Below, piece by piece: positions 35,630 through 43,103 of a stretch of 64,000 bases of DNA (position 1 is its first letter; each line of letters starts with the position of its first letter). This stretch comes from Calothrix sp. NIES-4101 (GTDB taxonomy: Bacteria > Cyanobacteriota > Cyanobacteriia > Cyanobacteriales > Nostocaceae): contig AP018280.1 in assembly GCA_004296455.1 (NCBI GenBank), positions 1,054,001 through 1,118,000 on the forward strand, read 5' to 3'. The notes beneath the pieces were generated by a model. It searched no databases. It was not told the DNA's origin and saw only the letters and a list, made by a program, of their open reading frames with translations. Made by a program: the position numbers and the translations under genes.

Positions 35630-36286
35630 ATGGGAATAAGTGAGTTGTTTCGTGCAGGTGGCGTGGTAATGTTGCCACTGCTGGCTTTTAGTGTTGCGGC
35701 GATCGCTTTAATTATAGAGCGCCTGCGTTTCTGGTATCGGATTAATAGCCGTCAAAGTCGGGTGGTAAGGGAGGTACTAAATCTTTATCGCTTGGAAAAT
35801 GTTGTTGGTGCTTTAGATAAACTGCAAAAGAATGCAGATTTACCGATCGCCAGAGTTTTTCTTGCCGCATTGGAATTGGAAGAACCGACTCCAGAGGAGT
35901 TTCGTTTGGCGTTAGAAAGTGAAGCCCAAGCCGAAATTCCCATCCTCAAGAGATTTAGTAATCTTTTTGATACTATCATTTCACTTTCTCCTTTATTGGG
36001 TTTGTTGGGGACAGTGTTGGGTTTGATAACCTCATTTGCATCTTTGAATTTGGGGGATATAGGAGGCACGAAAACACCAGGTGTTGTCAGTGGTATTAGT
36101 GAAGCTTTAGTATCTACGGCTTCAGGGTTGATTGTAGCTATCTTTGTACTTTTATTCGCGAATACGTTTCGAGGATTTTATCAACGTCAAATAGCTTTTC
36201 TCCAAGAATATGGTGGACAGCTAGAATTACTATACCGTCGTCGGTATGAACGAGGAGGAGAGAAGTCTTATGCGGCTACAAGATGA
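35630..36286 (+). CDS. exbB: ExbB/TolQ/MotA-family proton channel subunit
   Basis: A 218-residue inner-membrane protein that with ExbD energises TonB. It has three membrane segments: VVMLPLLAFSVAAIALIIERLRF (~13-35), LFDTIISLSPLLGLLGTVLGLITSF (~110-135) and VSTASGLIVAIFVLLFANTFRGF (~160-185). The family core LLGLLGTVLGLITSFASLN .. VVSGISEALVSTASGLIVAI is intact. AGGGGTAATAC precedes the ATG. exbD starts inside its last codons (17-base overlap), so the two are translationally coupled. The adjacent divergent tonB and downstream siderophore permease argue for ExbB rather than TolQ. Confidence 0.92.
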   Translation: MGISELFRAGGVVMLPLLAFSVAAIALIIERLRFWYRINSRQSRVVREVLNLYRLENVVGALDKLQKNADLPIARVFLAALELEEPTPEEFRLALESEAQAEIPILKRFSNLFDTIISLSPLLGLLGTVLGLITSFASLNLGDIGGTKTPGVVSGISEALVSTASGLIVAIFVLLFANTFRGFYQRQIAFLQEYGGQLELLYRRRYERGGEKSYAATR

Positions 36287-36671
36287 ACCAGATATTCCGG
36301 CGCAGATAAATATTGTGCCCATGATTGACGTGATATTTGCGATTTTGACGTTTTTTATCATGTCAACATTATTTTTAACTCGACAGGAAGGTTTACCTGT
36401 TAATTTACCAAAGGCTGCAACATCCCAGCAAGCTCAAATTCCCACGAAAATAACTGTAACAGTGGAAGCGTCGGGACAGGTGAGTTTGAATAAAAAGCCG
36501 ACGACAGTTGCAGCTTTAACGGAACAAATACGCACCTTGATGGGGACGAATCCAGAATCAATTGTAGTTATTAATGCTGATACAAAGGTCGAACATGGCA
36601 ATATTGTGGCGGTAATGGATCAGGTGCGTCAAGTTAAAGGAGCAAAATTAGCGATCGCAACTAAAAAATAA
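36270..36671 (+). CDS. exbD: ExbD/TolR-family biopolymer transport protein
   Basis: A 133-residue protein with a short cytosolic N-terminus (MRLQDEPDIPAQINIVP), one transmembrane helix containing the essential Asp (MIDVIFAILTFFIMSTLFL), and a periplasmic domain (KITVTVEASGQVSLNKKPTTVAALTEQIRTLM..IVVINADTKVEHGNIVAVMDQVRQVKGAKLAIAT). An ATG at 36246 is in frame, but GGAGGAGAGAAGTCTT immediately before the ATG at 36270 decides the start. It overlaps exbB and is followed by a hairpin terminator. Confidence 0.93.
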   Translation: MRLQDEPDIPAQINIVPMIDVIFAILTFFIMSTLFLTRQEGLPVNLPKAATSQQAQIPTKITVTVEASGQVSLNKKPTTVAALTEQIRTLMGTNPESIVVINADTKVEHGNIVAVMDQVRQVKGAKLAIATKK

Positions 36672-36981
36672 TTAGTATTCAAATTGGATATGGAGCAAGT
36701 TGTCTCTATTCTCTATCGGTTATGAATTAATCGAAAAAGCTGATGATGATATGATATTTATCTGGGCAGGTGAGAATAATTTCCAAGGAGATGAAACAGC
36801 ACTTTAAAAATTAGAGCAACTCAAAACAAATTCACCGTAGCCAAATTTAAAAGCTGTTAAAAAAAACAGACTTTTTTAGTGTCTGATTACTGGATTGGTA
36901 GTGGTATTTTTGCAGCAAATGCCATTGTCGATGATCTATTTAAGGATAGATTTAAGTATCTCATCAATACTCCCTAAGACA
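36672..36981. other. Intergenic region after exbD, possible gene remnant
   Basis: Besides the exbBD terminator, a 36-codon stretch at about 36701-36808 reads LSLFSIGYELIEKADDDMIFIWAGENNFQGDETAL then stops. It could be a small protein or a decayed fragment, but it has no recognised family and no clear start. Confidence 0.3.
36849..36878 (+). terminator. Rho-independent-like terminator of exbBD
   Basis: AAAAGCTGTT (36849-36858) pairs with AACAG-A-CTTTT (36865-36875) with one bulged base, and the stem runs into a T6 tract. Confidence 0.7.
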
Positions 36982-37386
36982 ATGAGTGAAACAACGCTAT
37001 TTATTTGCAAGTCTTGTCATCGTTCATCAGCAGAAGTACCAACAAATGAACCCTGTGATGGAGCTATCTTACTGGAAAAAATTAGTAATCTTTGTGAAAA
37101 TCATGAATCCTTAATGGAACTAAAAATAAAATCTGTGGGCTGTTTATGGGCTTGCAGTCGTGGTTGTGTTGTCGCGGTTTCCAGTCTGAAAAAACCAACT
37201 TGGCTGTTTGTTGATATTAAAGCAGATGAGACAATAGATGAAAACACCACAGCATTACTGGAATTTACACAATTATATATCAACAGTCGCAAAGGTAATG
37301 TTCCTTGGGAAAAAGTGCCTGAAGTTTTGCAGTCGGCAATTTTTGCCCAGATTCCATCTGTATTAAATCATGAGAATCTAGATTAA
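36982..37386 (+). CDS. DUF1636 family (2Fe-2S ferredoxin-like) protein
   Basis: A 134-residue protein: ETTLFICKSCHRSSAEVPTNEPCDGAILLEKI and KIKSVGCLWACSRGCVVAVSSLKKPTWLFVDI, giving Cys pairs CKSC and CLWACSRGC as expected for a thioredoxin-like [2Fe-2S] fold, and ending FTQLYINSRKGNVPWEKVPEVLQ. It matches DUF1636, which is often found beside metal- or cobalamin-transport genes; its function is unproven. The start at 36982 (MSETTLF) is preferred over the ORF extension to 36895, which has no family similarity. It sits between exbD and a FecCD permease, so an iron-related redox role is a fair inference. Confidence 0.8.
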   Translation: MSETTLFICKSCHRSSAEVPTNEPCDGAILLEKISNLCENHESLMELKIKSVGCLWACSRGCVVAVSSLKKPTWLFVDIKADETIDENTTALLEFTQLYINSRKGNVPWEKVPEVLQSAIFAQIPSVLNHENLD

Positions 37387-37559
37387 TTATCATGAGAAAA
37401 CAATGCAAAATATTCAGTGAAAAAGTGAGTCAATTGAGTACTGAAACTACTGTAAAAATTATTGACTTTCTGTGATTATATCTGTTTGTAATTACTAGCA
37501 AATTTGACTCTAGAAACAGACTGCAAATTCTGACCCTATTACTCATCACCGATTAGAAA

Positions 37560-38588
37560 ATGCTAAAAACGACCTCGCAGCTACCCAGAGAGTCTAAACA
37601 AATAAAATTATCAATAGTGGGTTTAGGCATTTGTGCATTTGTACTCATTATTTGCTTAATTTTCAGTGTTACTCTGGGTGCAGCGAAAATCCCTATAGAC
37701 ACGATTTTGCAGTCATTTTTGTCCTTTGACACATCAAGAGAACATTTAATCATCCGTACAGTGAGATTACCGCGATCGCTAATGGCGATGTTAGTCGGTG
37801 CATCCATATCGGTTGCAGGTGCATTGATGCAAGGTGTGACCAGGAATCCTCTCGCTGACCCTGGTATTTTGGGTGTGAGTTCGGGTGCAGCTTTTTCTGT
37901 GGTGATGGCGATTTTTCTATTTGGTGCATCCTCACCCAGTATTTATATCTGGTATGCCTTTTTGGGTGCAGGAGTCACGGTTTTTAGTGTTTACTTTCTC
38001 GCCTCTCTAGGGCGTGGTGGAGCTACACCCCTAAATCTGACTATTGCCGGAGCAGCAATTAGCAGTTTGCTGGCTTCATTAACTTCGGGAGTATTAATTG
38101 TCAGTCAACGCACCTTAGAAGAAATTCGCTTTTGGTTAGCTGGTTCTCTTGCTGGTACTGACACAAGTATTATTCTTCAAATTTTGCCTTATATTTTCAT
38201 GGGGATGATTTTGGCTTTATTTATCTCCCGACAAGTGACTATTTTGAGTTTAGGAGAAGATATTGCCCAGGGTTTAGGACAACAAACTATAGCTGTGAAA
38301 ATTGCGGCGATAATATGCGTTTTATTGTTAGATGGTAGTGCAGTTGCGGTAGCAGGTGCGATCGGATTTATTGGTTTAGTGATTCCTCATATTGCCAGAT
38401 TTTTAGTAGGGAGCGATTACCGTTGGATTATTCCCTATAGTGCTTTATTAGGAGCAATATTACTGTTACTGGCAGATATTTGCGCTCGATTAGTGATTCA
38501 ACCCCAAGAGGTTCCTGTGGGTATTATGACAGCTTTAATTGGTGCGCCTTTCTTCGTTTATTTAGCTAAAACTAAGCTCAAAAAATGA
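37560..38588 (+). CDS. FecCD-family iron-siderophore ABC transporter permease
   Basis: A 342-residue inner-membrane permease of the BtuC/FecC/FhuB family with about ten helices. Family blocks: VRLPRSLMAMLVGASISVAGALMQGVTRNPLADPGILGVSSGAAF, LNLTIAGAAISSLLASLTSGVLIV, EEIRFWLAGSLAG, LGEDIAQGLGQQ, VAVAGAIGFIGLVIPHIARFLVGSDYRWIIPYSALLGAILLLLADICAR, and EVPVGIMTALIGAPFFVYL. The cognate binding protein and ATPase are not in the window, so it is an orphan permease here or partners are elsewhere. TonB/ExbBD upstream and the NRPS operon downstream support a siderophore substrate. Confidence 0.9.
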   Translation: MLKTTSQLPRESKQIKLSIVGLGICAFVLIICLIFSVTLGAAKIPIDTILQSFLSFDTSREHLIIRTVRLPRSLMAMLVGASISVAGALMQGVTRNPLADPGILGVSSGAAFSVVMAIFLFGASSPSIYIWYAFLGAGVTVFSVYFLASLGRGGATPLNLTIAGAAISSLLASLTSGVLIVSQRTLEEIRFWLAGSLAGTDTSIILQILPYIFMGMILALFISRQVTILSLGEDIAQGLGQQTIAVKIAAIICVLLLDGSAVAVAGAIGFIGLVIPHIARFLVGSDYRWIIPYSALLGAILLLLADICARLVIQPQEVPVGIMTALIGAPFFVYLAKTKLKK

Positions 38589-38695
38589 AAACCTAAACTA
38601 TTGTTTAGCCAAGAGTACGAGCAAACATCGATGAGTATCAAATCAAAAATAAACTGTTTTTCATAAATTAACCAAAGCCATAATCTCTATTCATT

Positions 38696-40840
38696 ATGCA
38701 TCTATTAATTAATATCATTTCTATTTTTTCTAATACAAAAAAGCTGAACATATTTAGGATTTTTCTCAGAAATCAGCATAGAATCCTACCATTTACACTC
38801 AGTGTCTTATTTGCATTAATTTTAGGATGTCAAATACTAGCTTCTCCTGGAAAAAAGACTGAGATATTGTGGGACACCTACGGCATCCCACATATTTATG
38901 CCAAGGATACCGCCAGTGCTTTCCATGCCTTTGGACGGGCACAAATGCAAAGCCATGGCAACTTACTTTTACGTCTTTACGGACAAGCCAGAGGACGTGC
39001 TGCTGAATATTGGGGAGAGAAATATACAGATTCAGATCGTTGGGTATTGACAATGGGAGTGCCCGAACGCTCTCGATCTTGGTATCAGACACAGAATGCA
39101 TCTTTTCGTAGTTATTTGGATGCTTTTGCAGAAGGTGTTAATACTTACGTTAAAGAAAATCCGAACGCAATTGATGATGAGGTAGAAGTTGTTTTACCAG
39201 TCACAGGAGAAGATATACTCGCTCATCTGCAAAGAGTACTCAATTTTACATTTGTAGTCAGTTCAGAACAAGTTGCGGGTGTGACTGTACCAGAGTCCAA
39301 AGCTGGTTCCAATGGGTGGGCGATAGCACCCTCTCGTTCAGCATCGGGTAATGCGATGCTGCTAGCAAATCCACACCTTCCCTGGTCAGATTTATACTTG
39401 TGGTATGAAGCACAAATTACTGCACCTGGAATTGATGCTTATGGAGCATCACTTGTTGGTATCCCAGTTTTAACAATTGCTTTCAACGATAATTTAGGCT
39501 GGACTCATACCGTCAACACTCATGATGGGTGGGATACTTATCAACTAGAATTAGCTGAGGATGGCTATCGTTTTGATGGTAAAGTTCGTTCTTTGGAGAC
39601 AAAAAATCTTGTTTTCAAGGTAAAACAAAAAGACGGGACATTACGTGAGCAAACATTGGTAGTTAAGAGTTCTGTTCACGGACCCATTGTGTCAGAGAAA
39701 GCAAATCAAGCCACGGCACTACGTGTTGTCGGTCTTGACAAACCAGGGGTGTTAGAACAATGGTGGGATATGGCGCGATCGCAAAATCTGGCACAGTTTG
39801 AAAAAGCACTCCAACGTTTGCAATTACCAATGTTTACGGTGATGTATGCTGACCGAGAAGGGCATATTATGCACCTATTTAATGGGCAGGTTCCGGTACG
39901 TGAACAAGGTGATTTTAAATATTGGCAAGGAATTATTCCTGGGAACACGTCAAAAACCTTATGGACAAAAATTCATCCCTACCAAGATTTACCGCGTGTG
40001 ATTGATCCACCAAGTGGTTGGTTACAAAATACTAATGACCCACCTTGGACAACAACCTTTCCAACAGCTATTCAAGCAGATAAATATCCAGCTTATATGG
40101 CTCCCCGTTTCATGGATTTTCGAGCGCAGAGTTCCGCAAGAATGCTAGATGAAGATACAAAAATCACTCTGGATGAGATGATTAAATATAAGCATTCAAC
40201 AAGGATGGAATTTGCCGAGCGGATTTTAGATGATTTAATCCCAGCAGCGCGAAAATATGGTGGTGAATTGGGACAAAGAGCAGCAACTATCTTAGAAAAG
40301 TGGGATCGACAAGCGAATGCAGATAGTCGGGGAGCAGTATTATTTTCTGCTTGGGCACAAGAGCTAGACTTCGATCAAACCTTCAGTAAACCTTGGAGTG
40401 AAGATTCACCCCGAACTACACCCGATGGATTGGCTAATCCTCAAGTTGCAGTGACATTACTAGAAAGCGCAGCAACAAAAGTAGAAAAGGCTTATGGAAG
40501 ATTAAATGTCCCTTGGGGAGAAGTTTTTCGATTGAAATATGGGAAGGTTGATTTACCTGGTAATGGTGGTGATGGAGACTTAGGGATTTTCCGTGTCGTC
40601 AATTTTGCTCCCTCAGAAACTGGTCAATTTCAACCCGTCGCAGGAGATTCTTACGTTGCTGCAATTGAATTTTCCCAACCTGTCAAGGCAATGGCGCTGA
40701 TCAGTTATGGTAATTCCTCTCAACCAGGCTCCCGACATGTTGGTGAACAATTACAAATGTTTGCTAAGAAACGGTTGCGTCCGGTTTGGCGTAAGCGAGA
40801 AGAAATTACAGCCCATTTAGAGGAACGTCAGGTATTTTAG
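38696..40840 (+). CDS. Penicillin-acylase/AHL-acylase family lipoprotein
   Basis: A 714-residue Ntn-hydrolase precursor. The N-terminal signal ends in LFALILGCQILAS (lipobox-like Cys), so export and anchoring are likely. The alpha part starts ILWDTYGIPHIYAKDTASAFHAFGRAQMQSHGNLLLRLYGQARGRAAEYWG. Autocleavage should occur before Ser205 (KAG-SNGWAIAPSRSASGNAMLLANPHLPW), with the beta-chain motifs FNDNLGWTHTVNTHDGWDTY and WLQNTNDPPWT. Family members cleave amides of acylated compounds; cyanobacterial AiiC degrades acyl-homoserine lactones, and Pseudomonas PvdQ removes the acyl chain from a pyoverdine precursor. Its place beside siderophore genes makes siderophore deacylation an attractive but unproven role. 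An internal start near residue 30 cannot be excluded. Confidence 0.88.
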   Translation: MHLLINIISIFSNTKKLNIFRIFLRNQHRILPFTLSVLFALILGCQILASPGKKTEILWDTYGIPHIYAKDTASAFHAFGRAQMQSHGNLLLRLYGQARGRAAEYWGEKYTDSDRWVLTMGVPERSRSWYQTQNASFRSYLDAFAEGVNTYVKENPNAIDDEVEVVLPVTGEDILAHLQRVLNFTFVVSSEQVAGVTVPESKAGSNGWAIAPSRSASGNAMLLANPHLPWSDLYLWYEAQITAPGIDAYGASLVGIPVLTIAFNDNLGWTHTVNTHDGWDTYQLELAEDGYRFDGKVRSLETKNLVFKVKQKDGTLREQTLVVKSSVHGPIVSEKANQATALRVVGLDKPGVLEQWWDMARSQNLAQFEKALQRLQLPMFTVMYADREGHIMHLFNGQVPVREQGDFKYWQGIIPGNTSKTLWTKIHPYQDLPRVIDPPSGWLQNTNDPPWTTTFPTAIQADKYPAYMAPRFMDFRAQSSARMLDEDTKITLDEMIKYKHSTRMEFAERILDDLIPAARKYGGELGQRAATILEKWDRQANADSRGAVLFSAWAQELDFDQTFSKPWSEDSPRTTPDGLANPQVAVTLLESAATKVEKAYGRLNVPWGEVFRLKYGKVDLPGNGGDGDLGIFRVVNFAPSETGQFQPVAGDSYVAAIEFSQPVKAMALISYGNSSQPGSRHVGEQLQMFAKKRLRPVWRKREEITAHLEERQVF

Positions 40841-40845
40841 CTAAT

Positions 40846-40878
40846 ATCCCCAGATTCTTTTGCTAAAGGTTTGGGGAT
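40846..40878 (+). terminator. Hairpin downstream of the acylase gene
   Basis: ATCCCCA (40846-40852) pairs with TGGGGAT (40872-40878), with an inner CTTT/AAAG pair. A T-rich stretch (GAATTTGTTTT) follows. It begins 6 bases after the stop codon. Confidence 0.6.
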
Positions 40879-40920
40879 TGAATTTGTTTTCAAGCTCTTT
40901 TTGGGATTAGTTGATGATTT

Positions 40921-41024
40921 ATATCATGTTCGGCTAATCACTTACAGTTAAAATTTCTCCGCGTCCCCGCATCTCTAAGTCTCTATGTCAGTCTTAATAA
41001 GAAGTATTTAACCGGACATGATAT
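40921..41024 (+). repeat. Dispersed ~100-bp inverted-end repeat, copy 5 (reference copy)
   Basis: Best-preserved copy. The left end ATATCATGTTCGG (40921-40933) pairs with CCGGACATGATAT (41012-41024) in 12 of 13 positions. Internal blocks: CTAATCACTTACAGTTAAAA, TTTCTCCGCGTCCCCGCATC, TCTAAGTCTCTATGTCAGTC, TTAATAAGAAGTATTTAA. It lies between the acylase gene and the thioesterase gene at the convergent junction of the two iron-related groups. No transposase; MITE-like. Confidence 0.82.
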
Positions 41025-41029
41025 TTGGG

Positions 41030-41800
41030 TCATCTGGTATCTACAGCATACTCTCTCAAGTATTTGGCTAACTTCTCAAGTAAAAGACATTGGGCTGAAT
41101 GTATAAAAAAGTGGTCTCCGGGAAAGATTTCCAATTGGAAAGAACTTTGTGTTTGCGATCGCCACTCTTTTAGTTCTTGAAGACTTACCTCTCCGTCTTC
41201 TAAGCCACCAAAAGCAGTAATTGGACATTCAAGTGCTGATTGTTGAGTATAAGCATAAGTCTCCAATACTGCAAAATCTGCTCGGAGAATAGGGATAAGT
41301 AGTTCCATTAATTCCGTATTTTCCAAAACTGAAACAGGTGTACCATTAAGACGGCGTAGTTCTTGTTTAAACTCAGTTTCGGGGAGTGCATGAAGCGGTG
41401 GTTTTAGTGAGGGAATTTGAGGAGCACGACTAGCTGACACAAATAGGTGAGATGGTTTTTTTGCATACTCTTGACGAAGATGGCGAGCAATTTCAAAACT
41501 GAGCAATCCACCCATACTATGACCAAAAAAAGCAAATGGTTTATCTAAATAAGGTTGAATTTGTATTGATAACTCTTTGACAATTGCTTCTAATCTATTT
41601 AATGGAGGCAGTTTAATTTTACTTCCTCTAGCTGGAAGTTCTATAAGACAAATTTCTACATTACCTGGAAGCTTGTTTAACCAACTGCGAAAAATAATTG
41701 AGCTTCCTCCAGCATAAGGTAAGCAAAATAAACGTAAATTTGCATCAGGATTAGGTTTGGGGACAGTAACCCAATTATGAATACTTTGTATATTTAGCAT
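41030..41800 (-). CDS. Type II thioesterase of the NRPS operon
   Basis: A 256-residue alpha/beta hydrolase that clears misprimed or stalled acyl groups from carrier proteins. It has LRLFCLPYAGGSSIIFRSW at the N-terminus, the nucleophile elbow FAFFGHSMGGLLSFEIAR (Ser about residue 94), the acidic residue region ALECPITAFGGLEDGEVS, and the His motif IFPGDHFFIHS. Length is typical. The frame opens with a TTG four codons upstream (41812); the ATG at 41798-41800 is taken as start, without a strong ribosome binding site. It is the last gene of the minus-strand NRPS operon, separated from the methyltransferase gene by a ~270-bp inverted-repeat element. Confidence 0.92.
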   Translation of the reverse strand: MLNIQSIHNWVTVPKPNPDANLRLFCLPYAGGSSIIFRSWLNKLPGNVEICLIELPARGSKIKLPPLNRLEAIVKELSIQIQPYLDKPFAFFGHSMGGLLSFEIARHLRQEYAKKPSHLFVSASRAPQIPSLKPPLHALPETEFKQELRRLNGTPVSVLENTELMELLIPILRADFAVLETYAYTQQSALECPITAFGGLEDGEVSLQELKEWRSQTQSSFQLEIFPGDHFFIHSAQCLLLEKLAKYLREYAVDTR

Positions 41801-41893
41801 TATAAAACCCAATATATGTGTAATCTGGATACCACAATATTTAGAGATATTTCAAGAACTATCTTTACAAAATTAAAGCCGTATTAATTAAAT

Positions 41894-42164
41894 AACCTGA
41901 GTTCGGGTTTAAGAGTTTTGTTTCAATTTAAATGGAGAAGTCTTGCAATTCATCGATTGCAAAAGTTTTTGTATTTATTATTTGGAGGGGGCTTGGGAGA
42001 ATCCCAACCGAAGTTTGGGGGAAGAATATCTCCCCCAAACTTCTCCTAATTCTTGGTTTTAACTGCCAAAACAGAAAAAATATCAGTTAAATTCAAGGGA
42101 TTGTTCTGAAATTTGAACAAAGTAACATCACAACCACTATCTCAGCTTATCCCGAACTCAGGTT
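41894..42164. mobile_element. MITE-like inverted-repeat element inside the NRPS operon
   Basis: AACCTGAGTTCGGG (41894-41907) is the complement of CCCGAACTCAGGTT (42151-42164), with further imperfect pairing inwards (TTTAAG / CTTAT). TTAAAT occurs at both outer borders (41888-41893 and 42163-42168, overlapping the right end), a possible short duplication. Inside are a TTGCAAT/ATTGCAA hairpin (41943-41962) and a perfect 12-bp hairpin AAGTTTGGGGGA / TCCCCCAAACTT (42011-42022, 42031-42042). About 271 bp, non-coding. The big hairpin could attenuate transcription into the thioesterase gene. Confidence 0.75.
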
Positions 42165-42288
42165 AAATACTAATTTTTACTATTATCTTACCTGACAAAA
42201 TCTGGATTTTTATGACTTGATAACAATCGTCTCACCAAAAGAGTCGCACCCATTCTATTTATTGTTGATTCATATTGACTGAATCCAC

Positions 42289-43035
42289 TTACTTGTGACA
42301 AAGAAAATAAGCTGTACCGACTTCTTGAGTATCAGCAAAATCACGACCTGCACTGTAAACACTAATGTCTGCAAATCCTGTTTCTTGCAAAGCTGATACA
42401 ACTTCATGACTGTAGTAACCTTTAACCAACCAAGTATCATTTAAACGCTGCCAATTTTCTCCCATTAATTGAAATACAGTCATAAAAATTTTGCCTATTC
42501 TTGTGTCGGGATCATAAACACGTTTTAAAGCCCAAGCATATTCTTCTTTAACATCACCTCCCATAGAATTATTCCAAGTGTCGTTGTATCTTTCATGAAG
42601 ACGTAAATCAAACATAAACCAGCCATTAGGTAGCAAAGCTGCATAGACATTTTGAAAAACTGACTTTAATTCATCAATTAATAACACATGATTTAAACCG
42701 TACTGAGTAGAAACAACAGCATCAAAAGTAAGAGGCAATTTAAAGAAACGAGCATCCTCTACAATAAATTTACTATCAGGCGAATTTAACTCAGCATATT
42801 TCAACATTTCTCCTGAACCATCTATCCCAGTTAACTGATATCCTCTTTGTTGCAATTTTTGTACAAGTTGCCCAGAACCACAACATAAATCAAGAATTTT
42901 TCCTCCTGTTGCTATATTATTAAGAAGCAATTTTTCGACAATTGGCATTAATGAATGGATCGATTCTATACCCCAAGATTCGTTATTTATCCGAGCAAAA
43001 ATATCATAAGCAGAATAACGAGTTGCTGAAGTCAT
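42289..43035 (-). CDS. Class I SAM-dependent methyltransferase
   Basis: A 248-residue Rossmann-fold methyltransferase: SAM-binding motif I GGKILDLCCGSGQLVQKL (~44-61), acidic strand-2 end GYQLTGIDGSGEMLKYA, FIVEDARFFKLP and FDAVVSTQYGLNHV, and late motif LLPNGWFMFDLR. The C-terminal beta part (WLVKGYYSHEVVSALQETGF) resembles small-molecule N/O-methyltransferases. An AGGAGG Shine-Dalgarno sequence precedes the ATG. It lies 68 bases after the aminotransferase gene in the NRPS operon, so it probably N- or O-methylates the peptide or its amine terminus. The acceptor is unknown. Confidence 0.88.
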   Translation of the reverse strand: MTSATRYSAYDIFARINNESWGIESIHSLMPIVEKLLLNNIATGGKILDLCCGSGQLVQKLQQRGYQLTGIDGSGEMLKYAELNSPDSKFIVEDARFFKLPLTFDAVVSTQYGLNHVLLIDELKSVFQNVYAALLPNGWFMFDLRLHERYNDTWNNSMGGDVKEEYAWALKRVYDPDTRIGKIFMTVFQLMGENWQRLNDTWLVKGYYSHEVVSALQETGFADISVYSAGRDFADTQEVGTAYFLCHK

Positions 43036-43103
43036 TCTATTTTCCTCCTATTTGAGTAGACACAAAGTAATTAAAATGATCAAGGGCTAGATAGAAATAT
43101 TGG

